Positions 6,517-13,547 of a stretch of DNA of 30,483 nt are shown here, one piece after another; position 1 is the first letter of the stretch; every line of letters begins with the position of its first letter. The notes beneath the pieces were generated by a model that was not told where the DNA came from, ran no database searches, and saw only the letters and a list, made by a program, of their open reading frames with translations. This stretch comes from a virus: IMG/VR virus record IMGVR_UViG_3300017746_000081, positions 1 to 30,483 of that record; one strand, written 5' to 3'. A program made the translations under genes and the position numbers.

Positions 6517-7809
6517 TTAACATAAAGTTGTTGGTGGTCTAAAGGAGGACTTCGCACCATCGAATACTAAATCAATATCCTTATTGGTGGGGCCATTTCG
6601 TTGTTTTCCTATACTGAGAATTACATTGTTCGAGGTCGTTTCTTTCTTCCAAATAAATAAAACCAAATCCGCATCCTGTTCTAATCCTCCCGATTCTTTA
6701 AGATCAGACAATTTTGGTCTTCTACCATCCTCGTCCGCCCGTCGTGCAAGTTGCCCCAAGAGAATGATAGGAATGCCAAGCTCTTTTGATAGAACTTTGA
6801 ACTGCCGTGAAGCGTAACTTACTCGGTTGTAATTTGTTTCATCTTCTTTACCCGCCTCAGAGTTAATGATCTGAACATAATCCACGATCATCATATCAAG
6901 TCCTTTTCTTGCCAGCTTCCTCGCCCTCGCTCTAATTTGAGAGAATGTTAATCCTGCTTCATCATCAAACCACAAGGTTTCCTCACGCTTGCTTTTATCT
7001 AAGAAATTAATTGATTCCTGCCATCTTTTCTTCTGGCTTTCAGATGCTGTATTATCCTCAATTGGAAAAACTGCCACATCCGCAAGGTTGCATTGCATTC
7101 GAGTAATTAAATCTTCGGCTTCCATTTCCAAGTTAACGAAATAAAGCTTCTTATTCTCCCGCAGGCAGGAAACTGCACACTCTACTGCAAAGGCAGTTTT
7201 CCCCATTCCCGTCCTTGCGGCTACCACATTGTTGCCTTTCTTGAATCCCTTTGTGTACATATCTAGCTTTCTAATTCCAGAAGGGATTCCCTGTAATCCA
7301 TCGCCTAGATTTTGGCGTTCAATTAAATTCTTTTCTGCACTAGCGAGAACCTCAGTTCCCGTTCTGACGGATGACATTTGTTCCTGAGCTAATTTTGTAA
7401 GCTCCTTGTCTGTTTCTGATAAAATAACGCTTGAATCTACCCCATCGTTGAGATCATCAAGCGTCTTAAGAGTCATCTTGCGAATTTGTTTTTTCTTGTA
7501 GGTCTCTTTGAGTTCCCTAAGAAAAGTGCGAAACCCAACACTTGTGTCAACGGATGCAAAAACTTCCTGCACTTCATTCCACTGATCGTTAAGATCAGTC
7601 ATTACCGCAATGTCGATACACTCGTCATCTTGGTTTTTTACCGCTGACTTCCATATCATTTGATGAAGTGGCTCGCTGAACCATTCCTCGGTTACCTTAT
7701 TGGCAATTGCCTCAACTAATTTGTTATTGTCAACTCCAACTGAAGCAAGAAATCCTCTCTCTGCCTCAATATTAGATGTTTTGTCTATACTCATCGATGT
7801 AGTAATCAT
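6517..7809 (-). CDS. dnaB: DnaB-like replicative helicase
   Basis: 430 residues, a typical length for phage DnaB. The N-terminal domain (about 10-110) precedes the RecA-like motor: Walker A ARTGMGKT (198-205), Walker B MMIVDYVQII with D310, then LGQLARRADEDGRRPKLSDL and SGGLEQDADLVLFI, the conserved DnaB-family end motifs. It unwinds DNA ahead of the fork. A good SD (AGGAG) precedes the ATG at 7809, which favours that start although it overlaps the loader-like gene by 38 bases. No primase or polymerase gene is visible, so host enzymes are probably recruited. No primase domain is fused to it. Confidence 0.93.
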   Translation of the reverse strand: MITTSMSIDKTSNIEAERGFLASVGVDNNKLVEAIANKVTEEWFSEPLHQMIWKSAVKNQDDECIDIAVMTDLNDQWNEVQEVFASVDTSVGFRTFLRELKETYKKKQIRKMTLKTLDDLNDGVDSSVILSETDKELTKLAQEQMSSVRTGTEVLASAEKNLIERQNLGDGLQGIPSGIRKLDMYTKGFKKGNNVVAARTGMGKTAFAVECAVSCLRENKKLYFVNLEMEAEDLITRMQCNLADVAVFPIEDNTASESQKKRWQESINFLDKSKREETLWFDDEAGLTFSQIRARARKLARKGLDMMIVDYVQIINSEAGKEDETNYNRVSYASRQFKVLSKELGIPIILLGQLARRADEDGRRPKLSDLKESGGLEQDADLVLFIWKKETTSNNVILSIGKQRNGPTNKDIDLVFDGAKSSFRPPTTLC

Positions 7810-8317
7810 CTATTTCTCCTATATTCTCTGCGTGTTTGTATTTCTCAAAGACTTGAGGACGCTCTGCGTGAAACCACTGCAAGACATCCTTTAGTTCAAG
7901 TCCTTCCGATCCTTTTAAAATTATTTCAACTGGTCTCCACTCAGGCTGTCTATTTAGCCATGTGGTTAATGCACAGCCCCACATTTTTAATGGTTTATTT
8001 CCACCCTGCTTCCATCCATTCGCCTGATAATGGTCGAAGAATATTTTAGCTTTTGGTGCAACGGGCTCCGCCACTTTGCCCTTAAAGAATTTAATTACCT
8101 CATTTAAATCTTTAGCTCTTGGCCCCTCGCCTAATTCTTTTTTATTCGTTTTTGCTTTTACCGCTGTTTTCTTTGGGGCGATTGGTTTAATGTCCAAACG
8201 GTAATTTGCAAAAGCTGAAAGTAAAACTGATTGTAAAGAGGGCAGGGAGGATTCTTCCTGAAGCTGCTCCAAGCGACTCATCGTTGCGTCGTTAAACTGT
8301 ATCGTAATCCGATGCAT
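7772..8317 (-). CDS. Replication initiator / helicase-loader-like protein
   Basis: 181 residues. The ATG at 8317 is chosen because it overlaps the rusA stop (TAATG); an in-frame GTG lies 6 bases earlier. Residues about 3-40 could form a ribbon-helix-helix (RITIQFND strand, then two helices). A Lys-rich linker follows. The block FFDHYQANGWKQGGNKPLK, with W113 and W120, matches the C-terminal motif of phage initiator and DnaD-like proteins (Y-x4-GWK...W-x6-W). Placed directly before the helicase gene it is the natural candidate to bind the origin or load the helicase; that role is inferred. Confidence 0.72.
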   Translation of the reverse strand: MHRITIQFNDATMSRLEQLQEESSLPSLQSVLLSAFANYRLDIKPIAPKKTAVKAKTNKKELGEGPRAKDLNEVIKFFKGKVAEPVAPKAKIFFDHYQANGWKQGGNKPLKMWGCALTTWLNRQPEWRPVEIILKGSEGLELKDVLQWFHAERPQVFEKYKHAENIGEIDDYYIDEYRQNI

Positions 8318-8760
8318 TACCACTTACTCAAAAGTCCCTCGGTTTCTAGCGGTTCCATTTTTACTCTAATGCCCGCAATACTTGAGCGGTATTTTCTAGC
8401 GACAAGAAACACCACCTGTGAGTCGTCATTCCAGAATCTAAGTTTGCCCATAGTGTCCTGAAACATTTTTATTAAATTATCTAGGTCAGGCTTGCGGTCG
8501 TGAAACACTTCCCCCATCGCAACAATTGCTTTTTTCTCAGACTTTAAAAATGGTAACCTGTAATCAATCTCCAGCTTAATACTTCCCTGCATAGGGCTGT
8601 TAGGCTGAAAAGGCATTAGTAGACTAATGAAATCCTGCTCCTGCTTTTTCCCTTTTGAAGTTTTGTAGGAAAATGGCTTCCCATCTTTTTTGACTCCCAC
8701 TCGATTCGCCGACTGAGCGGTTGATCGTGGGGGGTTGCAGTTTATGAAAAATTCAATCAT
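8317..8760 (-). CDS. rusA: RusA-family Holliday junction resolvase
   Basis: 147 residues, near the usual length. The RusA signature is present: HDRKPDLDNLIKMFQDTM (87-104) with aspartates D92 and D94 and lysine K98, and NDDSQVV (111-117) with D112/D113, matching the catalytic aspartates and lysine of the family. RusA dimers cut four-way junctions at replication and recombination intermediates. The start codon overlaps the nuclease gene stop (ATGA). With ERF and the RecB-like nuclease it forms a compact recombination module. Confidence 0.92.
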   Translation of the reverse strand: MIEFFINCNPPRSTAQSANRVGVKKDGKPFSYKTSKGKKQEQDFISLLMPFQPNSPMQGSIKLEIDYRLPFLKSEKKAIVAMGEVFHDRKPDLDNLIKMFQDTMGKLRFWNDDSQVVFLVARKYRSSIAGIRVKMEPLETEGLLSKW

Positions 8761-9842
8761 GCCTTAACAACCGACTGAGCTTTTGGTTTTTGCTTAATAG
8801 CTGACTCCAGACGCAACCGTAAATCCTTCTTCGCTTTTGCTACAGGCATGGCGGTGATTTTGGCCCAGACTTTGATGAGCTCGGCTTCTTTGAGACTGCA
8901 ACATTTAAGAAATTCATCGACCGAAAGGTTAGCGTCAAACATCTTCTTTGCAGCTTCAGGCACATTGAAAGTAGTAATATTACCACTCTTGCGAAGCTTG
9001 TAATCAGGGACATCAATGCCCTTTTCCAGCCTGTCTTTAGTGAGTTTCTTAACTGCCTTGAACCATTGCTCCAAAGTAGGAACCATAGCCATTTTTTCAC
9101 TAAGTTCGTCGTTTCCAACATTATCCATTTCAATTTCTCCCGTATTTTTTTTAACCCATTCATATGCTTCAGGGCAGTGTGCTAAAGCTTTGCACCACTT
9201 GCAGTGAATCCCTGCTTTTCGCTCTGCCCCCTCTTGTTGTATTTCCCTTGATAACTGAACTAGTCTTGCCCTAAGAGCAGGAAGGTTATCGCCGTCAATT
9301 ATTGCTGTTGTCCACTGATCCAACATCGGCTGAGCCAATGCTATAAAAATTGTTTTTAATTTTGGGTACTCGTCCTTGAGAAGGACACTATATGTCTGCA
9401 ACTGCCTGTTTTGATCGGCAGGCTTGTAGTACCCGCTGAAGAATTTATAGTCTATTATAACTGCAAACTCCTCATTTTCACTCACCTCAAAGTAATCAAT
9501 TTCACCAGAGAAATAAGCCTCATCGCCGTCCTTGCACCAAAGTCGTACTTCTCTAGATATCTTGGTTACACTTGGGCAGATTTTTTTAAATTCTTCTAGG
9601 ATTAAAGCTCGTTGCTCCCGTGCTTTATAAACTAAATAGTTTAATTCATCTGGAACCTCATCTATATCGGTTTCCTCAGCCATGTGCTCATGTGCAATCG
9701 TGCCAAGGTTGGCTTCCTCTGTCTCTCGTTCTTCGAAGTTTTGTTCTGCAAGGAACCTACCCTTGCATTCGAACAACTCTCCTAGCGATGAGCCAGAGGG
9801 AAGCCTTTTACCATTGTATGACCTTTTATCCGCTTGTTCCAT
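8757..9842 (-). CDS. RecB/Cas4-like PD-(D/E)XK nuclease with Fe-S cluster
   Basis: 361 residues from ATG at 9842. The frame stays open upstream to 9935 but that part only shadows the ERF gene. Motifs in order (numbered from this ATG): C26, LGTIAHE (about 47-53), GEIDY with D116, IIDYK with D131 and K133, the QLQTY motif (about 147-151), then C214-x2-C217-x5-C223. This is the RecB/AddB/Cas4-type nuclease core with four cysteines that in AddB and Cas4 hold a 4Fe-4S cluster. It probably trims DNA ends to give the single strands that ERF anneals. No CRISPR array or cas gene is nearby, so it is not a Cas4 of an adaptation system. It overlaps ERF by 17 bases. Confidence 0.87.
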   Translation of the reverse strand: MEQADKRSYNGKRLPSGSSLGELFECKGRFLAEQNFEERETEEANLGTIAHEHMAEETDIDEVPDELNYLVYKAREQRALILEEFKKICPSVTKISREVRLWCKDGDEAYFSGEIDYFEVSENEEFAVIIDYKFFSGYYKPADQNRQLQTYSVLLKDEYPKLKTIFIALAQPMLDQWTTAIIDGDNLPALRARLVQLSREIQQEGAERKAGIHCKWCKALAHCPEAYEWVKKNTGEIEMDNVGNDELSEKMAMVPTLEQWFKAVKKLTKDRLEKGIDVPDYKLRKSGNITTFNVPEAAKKMFDANLSVDEFLKCCSLKEAELIKVWAKITAMPVAKAKKDLRLRLESAIKQKPKAQSVVKA

Positions 9843-10494
9843 TATCCCATTCCAACTCAGCCGTCTGAGCAATAGCACCCGCTTCAATTGATTTCTGAGC
9901 TTTAATTGCTTCCTGCCAATATGGCTTTGTCGCAATACCCGCCAAGGTATCCAGCTCGTCCAAACTTAATTCTTCCAAAGTCCTGCCACTTAATCCTTTT
10001 TTCCTCAAAGTGGCGTTGTCAGGGATCATATCCCATTTACTTTCCTCGCCATGTTTTCCAATACGCTTCTTAGTTTCCTTAGGCTCAGGTTTAGTCTCTC
10101 GGATTGTCTGCATGAATTCTTCTGCATCCGAATCGACTGCGGGAACCCCCGCCACCGCCTGTAAAGCATATCTCCGACAGTATGTTATCACACTACCCGC
10201 AGACTGGGGGTCAGCCTTAGGGACATTCATGGTGAATTCATTTGAAACAAATTGACCACTTGAATGAAATATAACCGTCTCTACCCCAATTCTATTTTCT
10301 GAGGTAATAGGAAACTGAGAATAGCTTAAACCGTTGTTTGCAAAGGAAGGCTTAATTACCTTTATGATCGAGCTAAGGTCAGCGTATTTATTTTTGAAAA
10401 ATGTATTCGCTTCACCCTTAACAGCTCCACCCATTTCCGCCTGTGCTTTATTCAAAGCTGTTGTTAATTTTTCTATGTTCTCGGATTTTTTCAT
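9826..10494 (-). CDS. erf: ERF-family single-strand annealing protein
   Basis: 222 residues. ERF hallmarks are clear: KGEANTFFKNKYADLSS (26-42), the NNGL turn (53-56), and DPQSAGSVITYCRRYALQ (95-112) followed by D121-S-D. ERF proteins form rings that anneal complementary single strands and help circularise and recombine phage genomes. The C-terminal half is variable and charged. The ATG overlaps the upstream HTH gene stop (ATGA) with a strong SD (GGAGG). The partner nuclease and RusA follow directly. Confidence 0.93.
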   Translation of the reverse strand: MKKSENIEKLTTALNKAQAEMGGAVKGEANTFFKNKYADLSSIIKVIKPSFANNGLSYSQFPITSENRIGVETVIFHSSGQFVSNEFTMNVPKADPQSAGSVITYCRRYALQAVAGVPAVDSDAEEFMQTIRETKPEPKETKKRIGKHGEESKWDMIPDNATLRKKGLSGRTLEELSLDELDTLAGIATKPYWQEAIKAQKSIEAGAIAQTAELEWDNGTSG

Positions 10495-10688
10495 ACTTCC
10501 TCCATTTTGGCGAGTTCCTCAACCTCGGTAATTAGCACTCGTGTGTTTCTGGAAAATTTAGGTTTATATGCCTTCAATAATCCTTTTTTTATGAGGTGCT
10601 TAACATTTCTAAATGATTTTAGCCCAAGTGCTTTCGCCGCATCCGATAGACTAATCGTTTGTTTGATATCCACTTTTTCTACATCCAT
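10491..10688 (-). CDS. Excisionase-like / MerR-type HTH protein
   Basis: 65 residues from the ATG at 10688; a longer TTG start at 10715 is less likely. The region TISLSDAAKALGLKSFRN, then VKHLIKKGLLKAY and a beta hairpin (TRVLITEVEELAKM), matches the winged helix of excisionases and MerR-like HTH_17 proteins. It is the first gene of the leftward early operon, beside the control region and the same side as the integrase. It may be the directionality factor or an operon regulator; the sequence alone does not decide. Confidence 0.7.
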   Translation of the reverse strand: MDVEKVDIKQTISLSDAAKALGLKSFRNVKHLIKKGLLKAYKPKFSRNTRVLITEVEELAKMEEV

Positions 10689-10867
10689 GCCACCAGACAA
10701 TAGTAATGCACACAAGAGTCAATATCTAAATACAACAAAATGCAAAAATAAATTGTGTCTTGTTATCTAAAATGGTTAAAAGTGATAAAAAAGTATTGAC
10801 AATATTAAGAAATTAACAATTTTTGTATTATATTTTTTTAATTAATAACCTCCGACAGCAGAAAGTA
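10689..10867 (+). promoter_or_regulatory. Divergent early/lysogeny control region
   Basis: 179 bases of very AT-rich DNA between the leftward early operon and a rightward gene pair. Rightward there is TTGACA at 10796-10801 and AT-rich -10 candidates (TATTAT 10826-10831 or TATATT 10829-10834) whose spacing from it is too long, so the exact promoter is unclear. Leftward there are TTGACT (10717-10722) and TTGCAT (10740-10745) but no matching -10 at good spacing. I see no long palindrome that would be a clear operator. Transcripts must start here in both directions. Confidence 0.5.
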
Positions 10868-11206
10868 ATGAACGATAAAATTCTTCCAAACTCTAAAATC
10901 TCCCCCCATAAAATTTCCGTTGAACTTGATTCTGTAAGTCACGAAATAGAATTTGATCAGAAAATAAAAAATGTTAAATTTGCTGGAGCCATTAATATTT
11001 GGCGGCGGTGTTCTATCGGTTTTGCTATTGGAGCTGTTTTTGGAGCTGTTTTTGGAGCTGTTATTTTCCTTAAAAATATAAATTATAATCTTTCCAATGA
11101 AAAAAAAATTAGGATGCTTGAGTCAACGAACCGCATTTACGCTCAAAAGCTGAGCGTAGAAGGGTGGCATTGGTTTGACGGGAATTGGAAAAAACATAAA
11201 AAGTAA
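10868..11206 (+). CDS. Small single-span membrane protein
   Basis: 112 residues from the ATG at 10868; an earlier TTG at 10823 lies in the presumed promoter. Residues about 47-70 form a transmembrane segment containing a GAVF repeat. The N-terminus is polar and the C-terminal 40 residues are basic and helical, ending WFDGNWKKHKK. Upstream sequence is AGAAAGTA, a weak SD. Position between the control region and the integrase is typical for genes expressed in lysogens. Superinfection exclusion or another prophage-expressed membrane function is possible, but this is only inferred from context. Confidence 0.6.
   Translation: MNDKILPNSKISPHKISVELDSVSHEIEFDQKIKNVKFAGAINIWRRCSIGFAIGAVFGAVFGAVIFLKNINYNLSNEKKIRMLESTNRIYAQKLSVEGWHWFDGNWKKHKK
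11030..11065 (+). repeat. Three tandem 12-base repeats in coding sequence
   Basis: GGAGCTGTTTTT occurs at 11030-11041 and 11042-11053, with a third imperfect copy at 11054-11065. Each unit adds four residues (GAVF) to the transmembrane helix, so copy changes would keep frame and alter helix length. Confidence 0.8.
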
Positions 11207-11222
11207 AATAGAAATATAAAAA

Positions 11223-11456
11223 ATGAAATCTAATACAACTGAAAAAGCCATCGGGTTAAGAGTTAACACTGATCTTTACAATGACATTACTAGTCTTTGT
11301 GAAAACCTCGATGGAATGCCAATAAATACCTTTGCCCTGAGGTCAGTTGAATGTGCAATCGAAATGTTGAAATCCCCAAACCCGACATTGCCTAAATGGA
11401 TAGCCGTTCAAAGATTCGCCTTGAATTACAAAGATGAAAGTAATTCAAAACTCTAA
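11223..11456 (+). CDS. Ribbon-helix-helix protein, candidate lysogeny repressor
   Basis: 77 residues. KAIGLRVNTDLYNDITSLC (8-26) gives a beta strand then helix, and GMPINTFALRSVECAIEML (31-49) the second helix, the Arc/CopG ribbon-helix-helix pattern. The C-terminus is a short extension. No SD is visible (AT-rich leader). It follows the membrane protein gene by 16 bases, probably in one transcript. No CI- or Cro-like HTH gene exists in the window, so this is the best candidate for the prophage regulator; binding sites are not identified. Confidence 0.65.
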   Translation: MKSNTTEKAIGLRVNTDLYNDITSLCENLDGMPINTFALRSVECAIEMLKSPNPTLPKWIAVQRFALNYKDESNSKL

Positions 11457-11633
11457 TATATATATTATTATATTATATTATTCGTAAGAATAATCCGCGC
11501 GCTGGTGCGCATAACACGGGCGCGCGTAGGGTGATCTGACTCATACTACAATCATACTTCTGTTACTCTAGACTCATATTGGAGGCGCAGGAGTTTGGAT
11601 ATTTTGCTAATTTGAACTGAATATTCTCAGTAA
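11457..11633. other. AT-rich plus GC-rich structured intergenic region
   Basis: The region between the RHH gene and the integrase stop holds no ORF. It has a TA-rich run (11457-11482), a perfect 7-bp hairpin with GTAA tetraloop (11477-11494), then a patch of alternating C and G. CGCGCGC (11496-11502) can pair with GCGCGCG (11520-11526), or GCGC (11499-11502) with GCGC (11507-11510). No T-run follows, so it is not a standard terminator. It could end both convergent transcripts or be an origin or RNA element. Confidence 0.5.
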
Positions 11634-12644
11634 TTAGGGAATTATTCTAAAATAGTTTTCTGCTTCATTTTTACTAATTCCCGTATCTAAATAATGAGCA
11701 TTGAACACACTTTCATTGCTGTGTCCCATTAGCCTCATAGCCCAAGGTTTTCCACCAAACCAATATCCGTAGCTTCCAAAGCTGTGCCTCGCTCCGTCGT
11801 GAGGGAAGACGATCCCGCATTTAACGCAGGCTTTTTTTCTGTGCTTATGGAAAACTCGATATCGGTTGATCGGCCCCTTGTCTCCCATCGACTTACTTTT
11901 ATATTTTTTAATCCACGCCCACAAGTTAGGCGGTAGATCAGTTAATTTCCTGACTTTTCTAGTTTTAGCTGAAATTCCTTCGATGATAATTAAATTTTTA
12001 TCAGGGTAAACTAATTCCCATTTAATTCGTGGAACCTCATATGGACGGATGCCAGCGAATAGCATTAATGCCATAGCCACCTTGTAGCTGTCAGGGATTG
12101 CTTCCATAAGCTCCTTTGCTTCCGCAACGGTTAAAGTCTCAACTAATTTTTCATCTTCGAGCTTATGTTCCCACTTTACTTTGTAAAAGTGGGTAGGCGT
12201 AAGATCATTTTCGTGACACCAGTTCAGAAACCCTCCGACTTCAGAGCGGGTAGTCATTCTGGTAGATTCTTTATTCTTTGATAAAATATAATCTTTTAAG
12301 ACCTGACGGCTAATATTCGATAGACGAGGCAGTCCAATTGTACGACAATGTTTTACAAAGTGAGTACATTTAACTCTCCTTGATGTTATGGTTTCTTCTC
12401 TAGCACCACGATTAGTAAGATTAGCTAAATGCTTCGATAAAGCTGTGGAGAGCAATATGTGTTCCGCCGAAGAGGATTCATCCGTTCCTTCAAGCATATA
12501 TTGGTATAATTCATTCTTGTAAGCATATGCTTCGGTACGAGTTTTAAAATATTTTCGTTTTCTTTTACCGATATTTGTTTCAACGCACCAAGAATGTTTC
12601 CCTAAAGCTCTTTTTTTTTGGTCGATATACGGTGCTCGAATCAT
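11634..12644 (-). CDS. int: Tyrosine recombinase (phage integrase)
   Basis: 336 residues from ATG at 12644. An upstream TTG (12698) is rejected because its codons are the arm repeats and it starts almost at the predicted transcript start. The N-terminal part binds arm sites and the core-binding domain spans about 60-160. The catalytic set is complete: R200 (AGIRPYE), K227 region (AKTRK), H282 and R286 (PHDGARHSF), H308 (LMGH) and the nucleophile Y318 (AHYLD). A CVKC pair just before H282 is less usual. It should join the phage attP to a host tRNA-Phe gene. The gene is leftward with attP immediately upstream. Confidence 0.93.
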   Translation of the reverse strand: MIRAPYIDQKKRALGKHSWCVETNIGKRKRKYFKTRTEAYAYKNELYQYMLEGTDESSSAEHILLSTALSKHLANLTNRGAREETITSRRVKCTHFVKHCRTIGLPRLSNISRQVLKDYILSKNKESTRMTTRSEVGGFLNWCHENDLTPTHFYKVKWEHKLEDEKLVETLTVAEAKELMEAIPDSYKVAMALMLFAGIRPYEVPRIKWELVYPDKNLIIIEGISAKTRKVRKLTDLPPNLWAWIKKYKSKSMGDKGPINRYRVFHKHRKKACVKCGIVFPHDGARHSFGSYGYWFGGKPWAMRLMGHSNESVFNAHYLDTGISKNEAENYFRIIP

Positions 12645-12650
12645 AATCTT

Positions 12651-12718
12651 GGTGACAAAACGGGTGACAGAATTTACGAAAAACCCCTCTGGTGACAAAC
12701 GGGTGACAGATTTTACGC
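12651..12718 (-). repeat. Direct repeats in integrase leader (arm-type sites)
   Basis: Two copies of a unit of about 27 bases lie 40 bases apart (12651-12678 and 12691-12717). Each has GGTGACAAA, then CGGGTGACAGA, then TTTACG. That gives four GGTGACA motifs on one side of the tRNA core. GGTGACA also occurs on the other side (12881, 12891). These look like integrase arm-binding sites. Confidence 0.65.
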
Positions 12719-12740
12719 ATAACTAATTTACATCTGTCAA
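12710..12740 (-). promoter_or_regulatory. Candidate integrase promoter
   Basis: On the minus strand TTGACA (12735-12740) and TAAAAT (12710-12715) are separated by 19 bases, slightly long for sigma-70. The predicted transcript would start near 12703 and run through the GGTGACA repeats before the ATG at 12644, so integrase bound to its arm sites could repress its own gene. Confidence 0.45.
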
Positions 12741-12794
12741 CACTTTTAAACACTCTCAATCCCATACTAGGAGTGGTGATTAGTGTTCCACGGG

Positions 12795-12845
<51 letters not shown>

Positions 12846-12850
12846 TATTA

Positions 12851-12899
12851 TGTCACATTAATACTGAGGTTCAGAGCCTTGGTGACATATGGTGACATT
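12851..12899 (+). repeat. Arm-type repeats on the other side of attP
   Basis: GGTGACATATGGTGACATTA (12881-12900) holds two direct GGTGACA motifs 10 bases apart, one helical turn. An inverted TGTCAC is at 12851-12856. Together with the four copies in the integrase leader they bracket the tRNA core as P and P' arms would. Confidence 0.6.
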
Positions 12900-12905
12900 A
12901 TTTTC

Positions 12906-12934
12906 TTGCATAACCAAATCACGGCATTCATAAT
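12906..12934 (+). promoter_or_regulatory. Candidate rightward promoter before the late module
   Basis: TTGCAT (12906-12911), a 17-base spacer and CATAAT (12929-12934) form a plausible sigma-70 promoter. The gene start at 12950 lies 15 bases downstream, leaving a very short leader. Confidence 0.4.
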
Positions 12935-12949
12935 CAATTAGTGGAAGCG

Positions 12950-13168
12950 ATGAACGGAAAAGATATTCAGAAGTATTTAAAGCCAAGACTAGAGGAGATG
13001 TTTGACGGGTATGTCTTACTTGGATTCAGGGCAAACAGCGGGAAACCTTTGGTTATAGGCCATGCCCCGCATGAGCTGTTGAAACCCAAGGAGTCAGCTA
13101 CGATTAAAGAGTCTACCTTAGAGTTACATAGGATCGTAAAGAATAACGAAAAAAATGCGAAAGATTAG
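12950..13168 (+). CDS. Small hypothetical protein at start of late module
   Basis: 72 residues from ATG 12950; a GTG at 12941 would add three residues but sits at the predicted transcript start. The core (EEMFDGYVLLGFRANSGKPLVIGHA) looks like a small alpha/beta fold, and the C-terminal third is a charged helix. No domain recognised. It overlaps the next gene by 14 bases. Position just before the terminase genes suggests a packaging-associated or regulatory role, but nothing more can be said. Confidence 0.6.
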   Translation: MNGKDIQKYLKPRLEEMFDGYVLLGFRANSGKPLVIGHAPHELLKPKESATIKESTLELHRIVKNNEKNAKD

Positions 13169-13547
13169 GAAGGGTTGGGAGATATTTGATTTTTTCCCGC
13201 CCATATTCGTGAGACTTTTAGCGAGAGAGAAAGTGGGTAAGTCAAGTGTGCGTGTCTTGACAGATCAAGAAATAGCAATTCGAGGTGAAATTCCGATTGA
13301 AATAGTGGAGCATTTGTCGGGTCTACATAATTGGAGCACGGTCAATCTTTCTCATGCTCGAAGTTTTTGCAAAGGTTGCAATCTTGATATTTTTGACTGG
13401 AAGGTCAGGAACGCAGCCTATGCGTTGGCTAATAGTGGAAGCTTCGCTTATCTTAAGTGCAGTCCTGAGTGGCAAACTAAGTATATTCCTTTATTAAAAA
13501 AGTTTTTTCATGCCCAGAAGACGGACATTCTCAACGGAGCAAGTTAG
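13155..13547 (+). CDS. Hypothetical protein upstream of terminase
   Basis: 130 residues, basic N-terminus with a hydrophobic stretch (WEIFDFFPPIFVRLLA) and a mid-region SFCKGCNLDIFDWKV with a CxxC pair. The rest is mixed helix and loop. No family recognised. It overlaps both neighbours (14 bases upstream, 38 bases with the terminase small subunit), so it belongs to the packaging operon. Confidence 0.65.
   Translation: MRKIRKGWEIFDFFPPIFVRLLAREKVGKSSVRVLTDQEIAIRGEIPIEIVEHLSGLHNWSTVNLSHARSFCKGCNLDIFDWKVRNAAYALANSGSFAYLKCSPEWQTKYIPLLKKFFHAQKTDILNGAS

Noticed and set aside
8757-9842. Cas4 of a CRISPR system
   Set aside because: The Fe-S nuclease core is Cas4-like, but there is no repeat array, cas1 or cas2 in the window and its neighbours are phage recombination genes.
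9842-9935. 31-residue N-terminal extension of the RecB-like nuclease
   Set aside because: It shadows the ERF gene in another frame, is Arg/Leu-rich and lies before the natural ATG at 9842.
11634-12698. Longer integrase starting at TTG 12698
   Set aside because: The extra 18 codons are the GGTGACA direct repeat, the start is almost at the predicted transcript start and no SD is present; ATG 12644 is better.
12580-12765. Leftward ORF of 61 codons over the integrase start
   Set aside because: It is a shadow of the integrase gene and its arm repeats; the repeated CHPF is just the DNA repeat translated.
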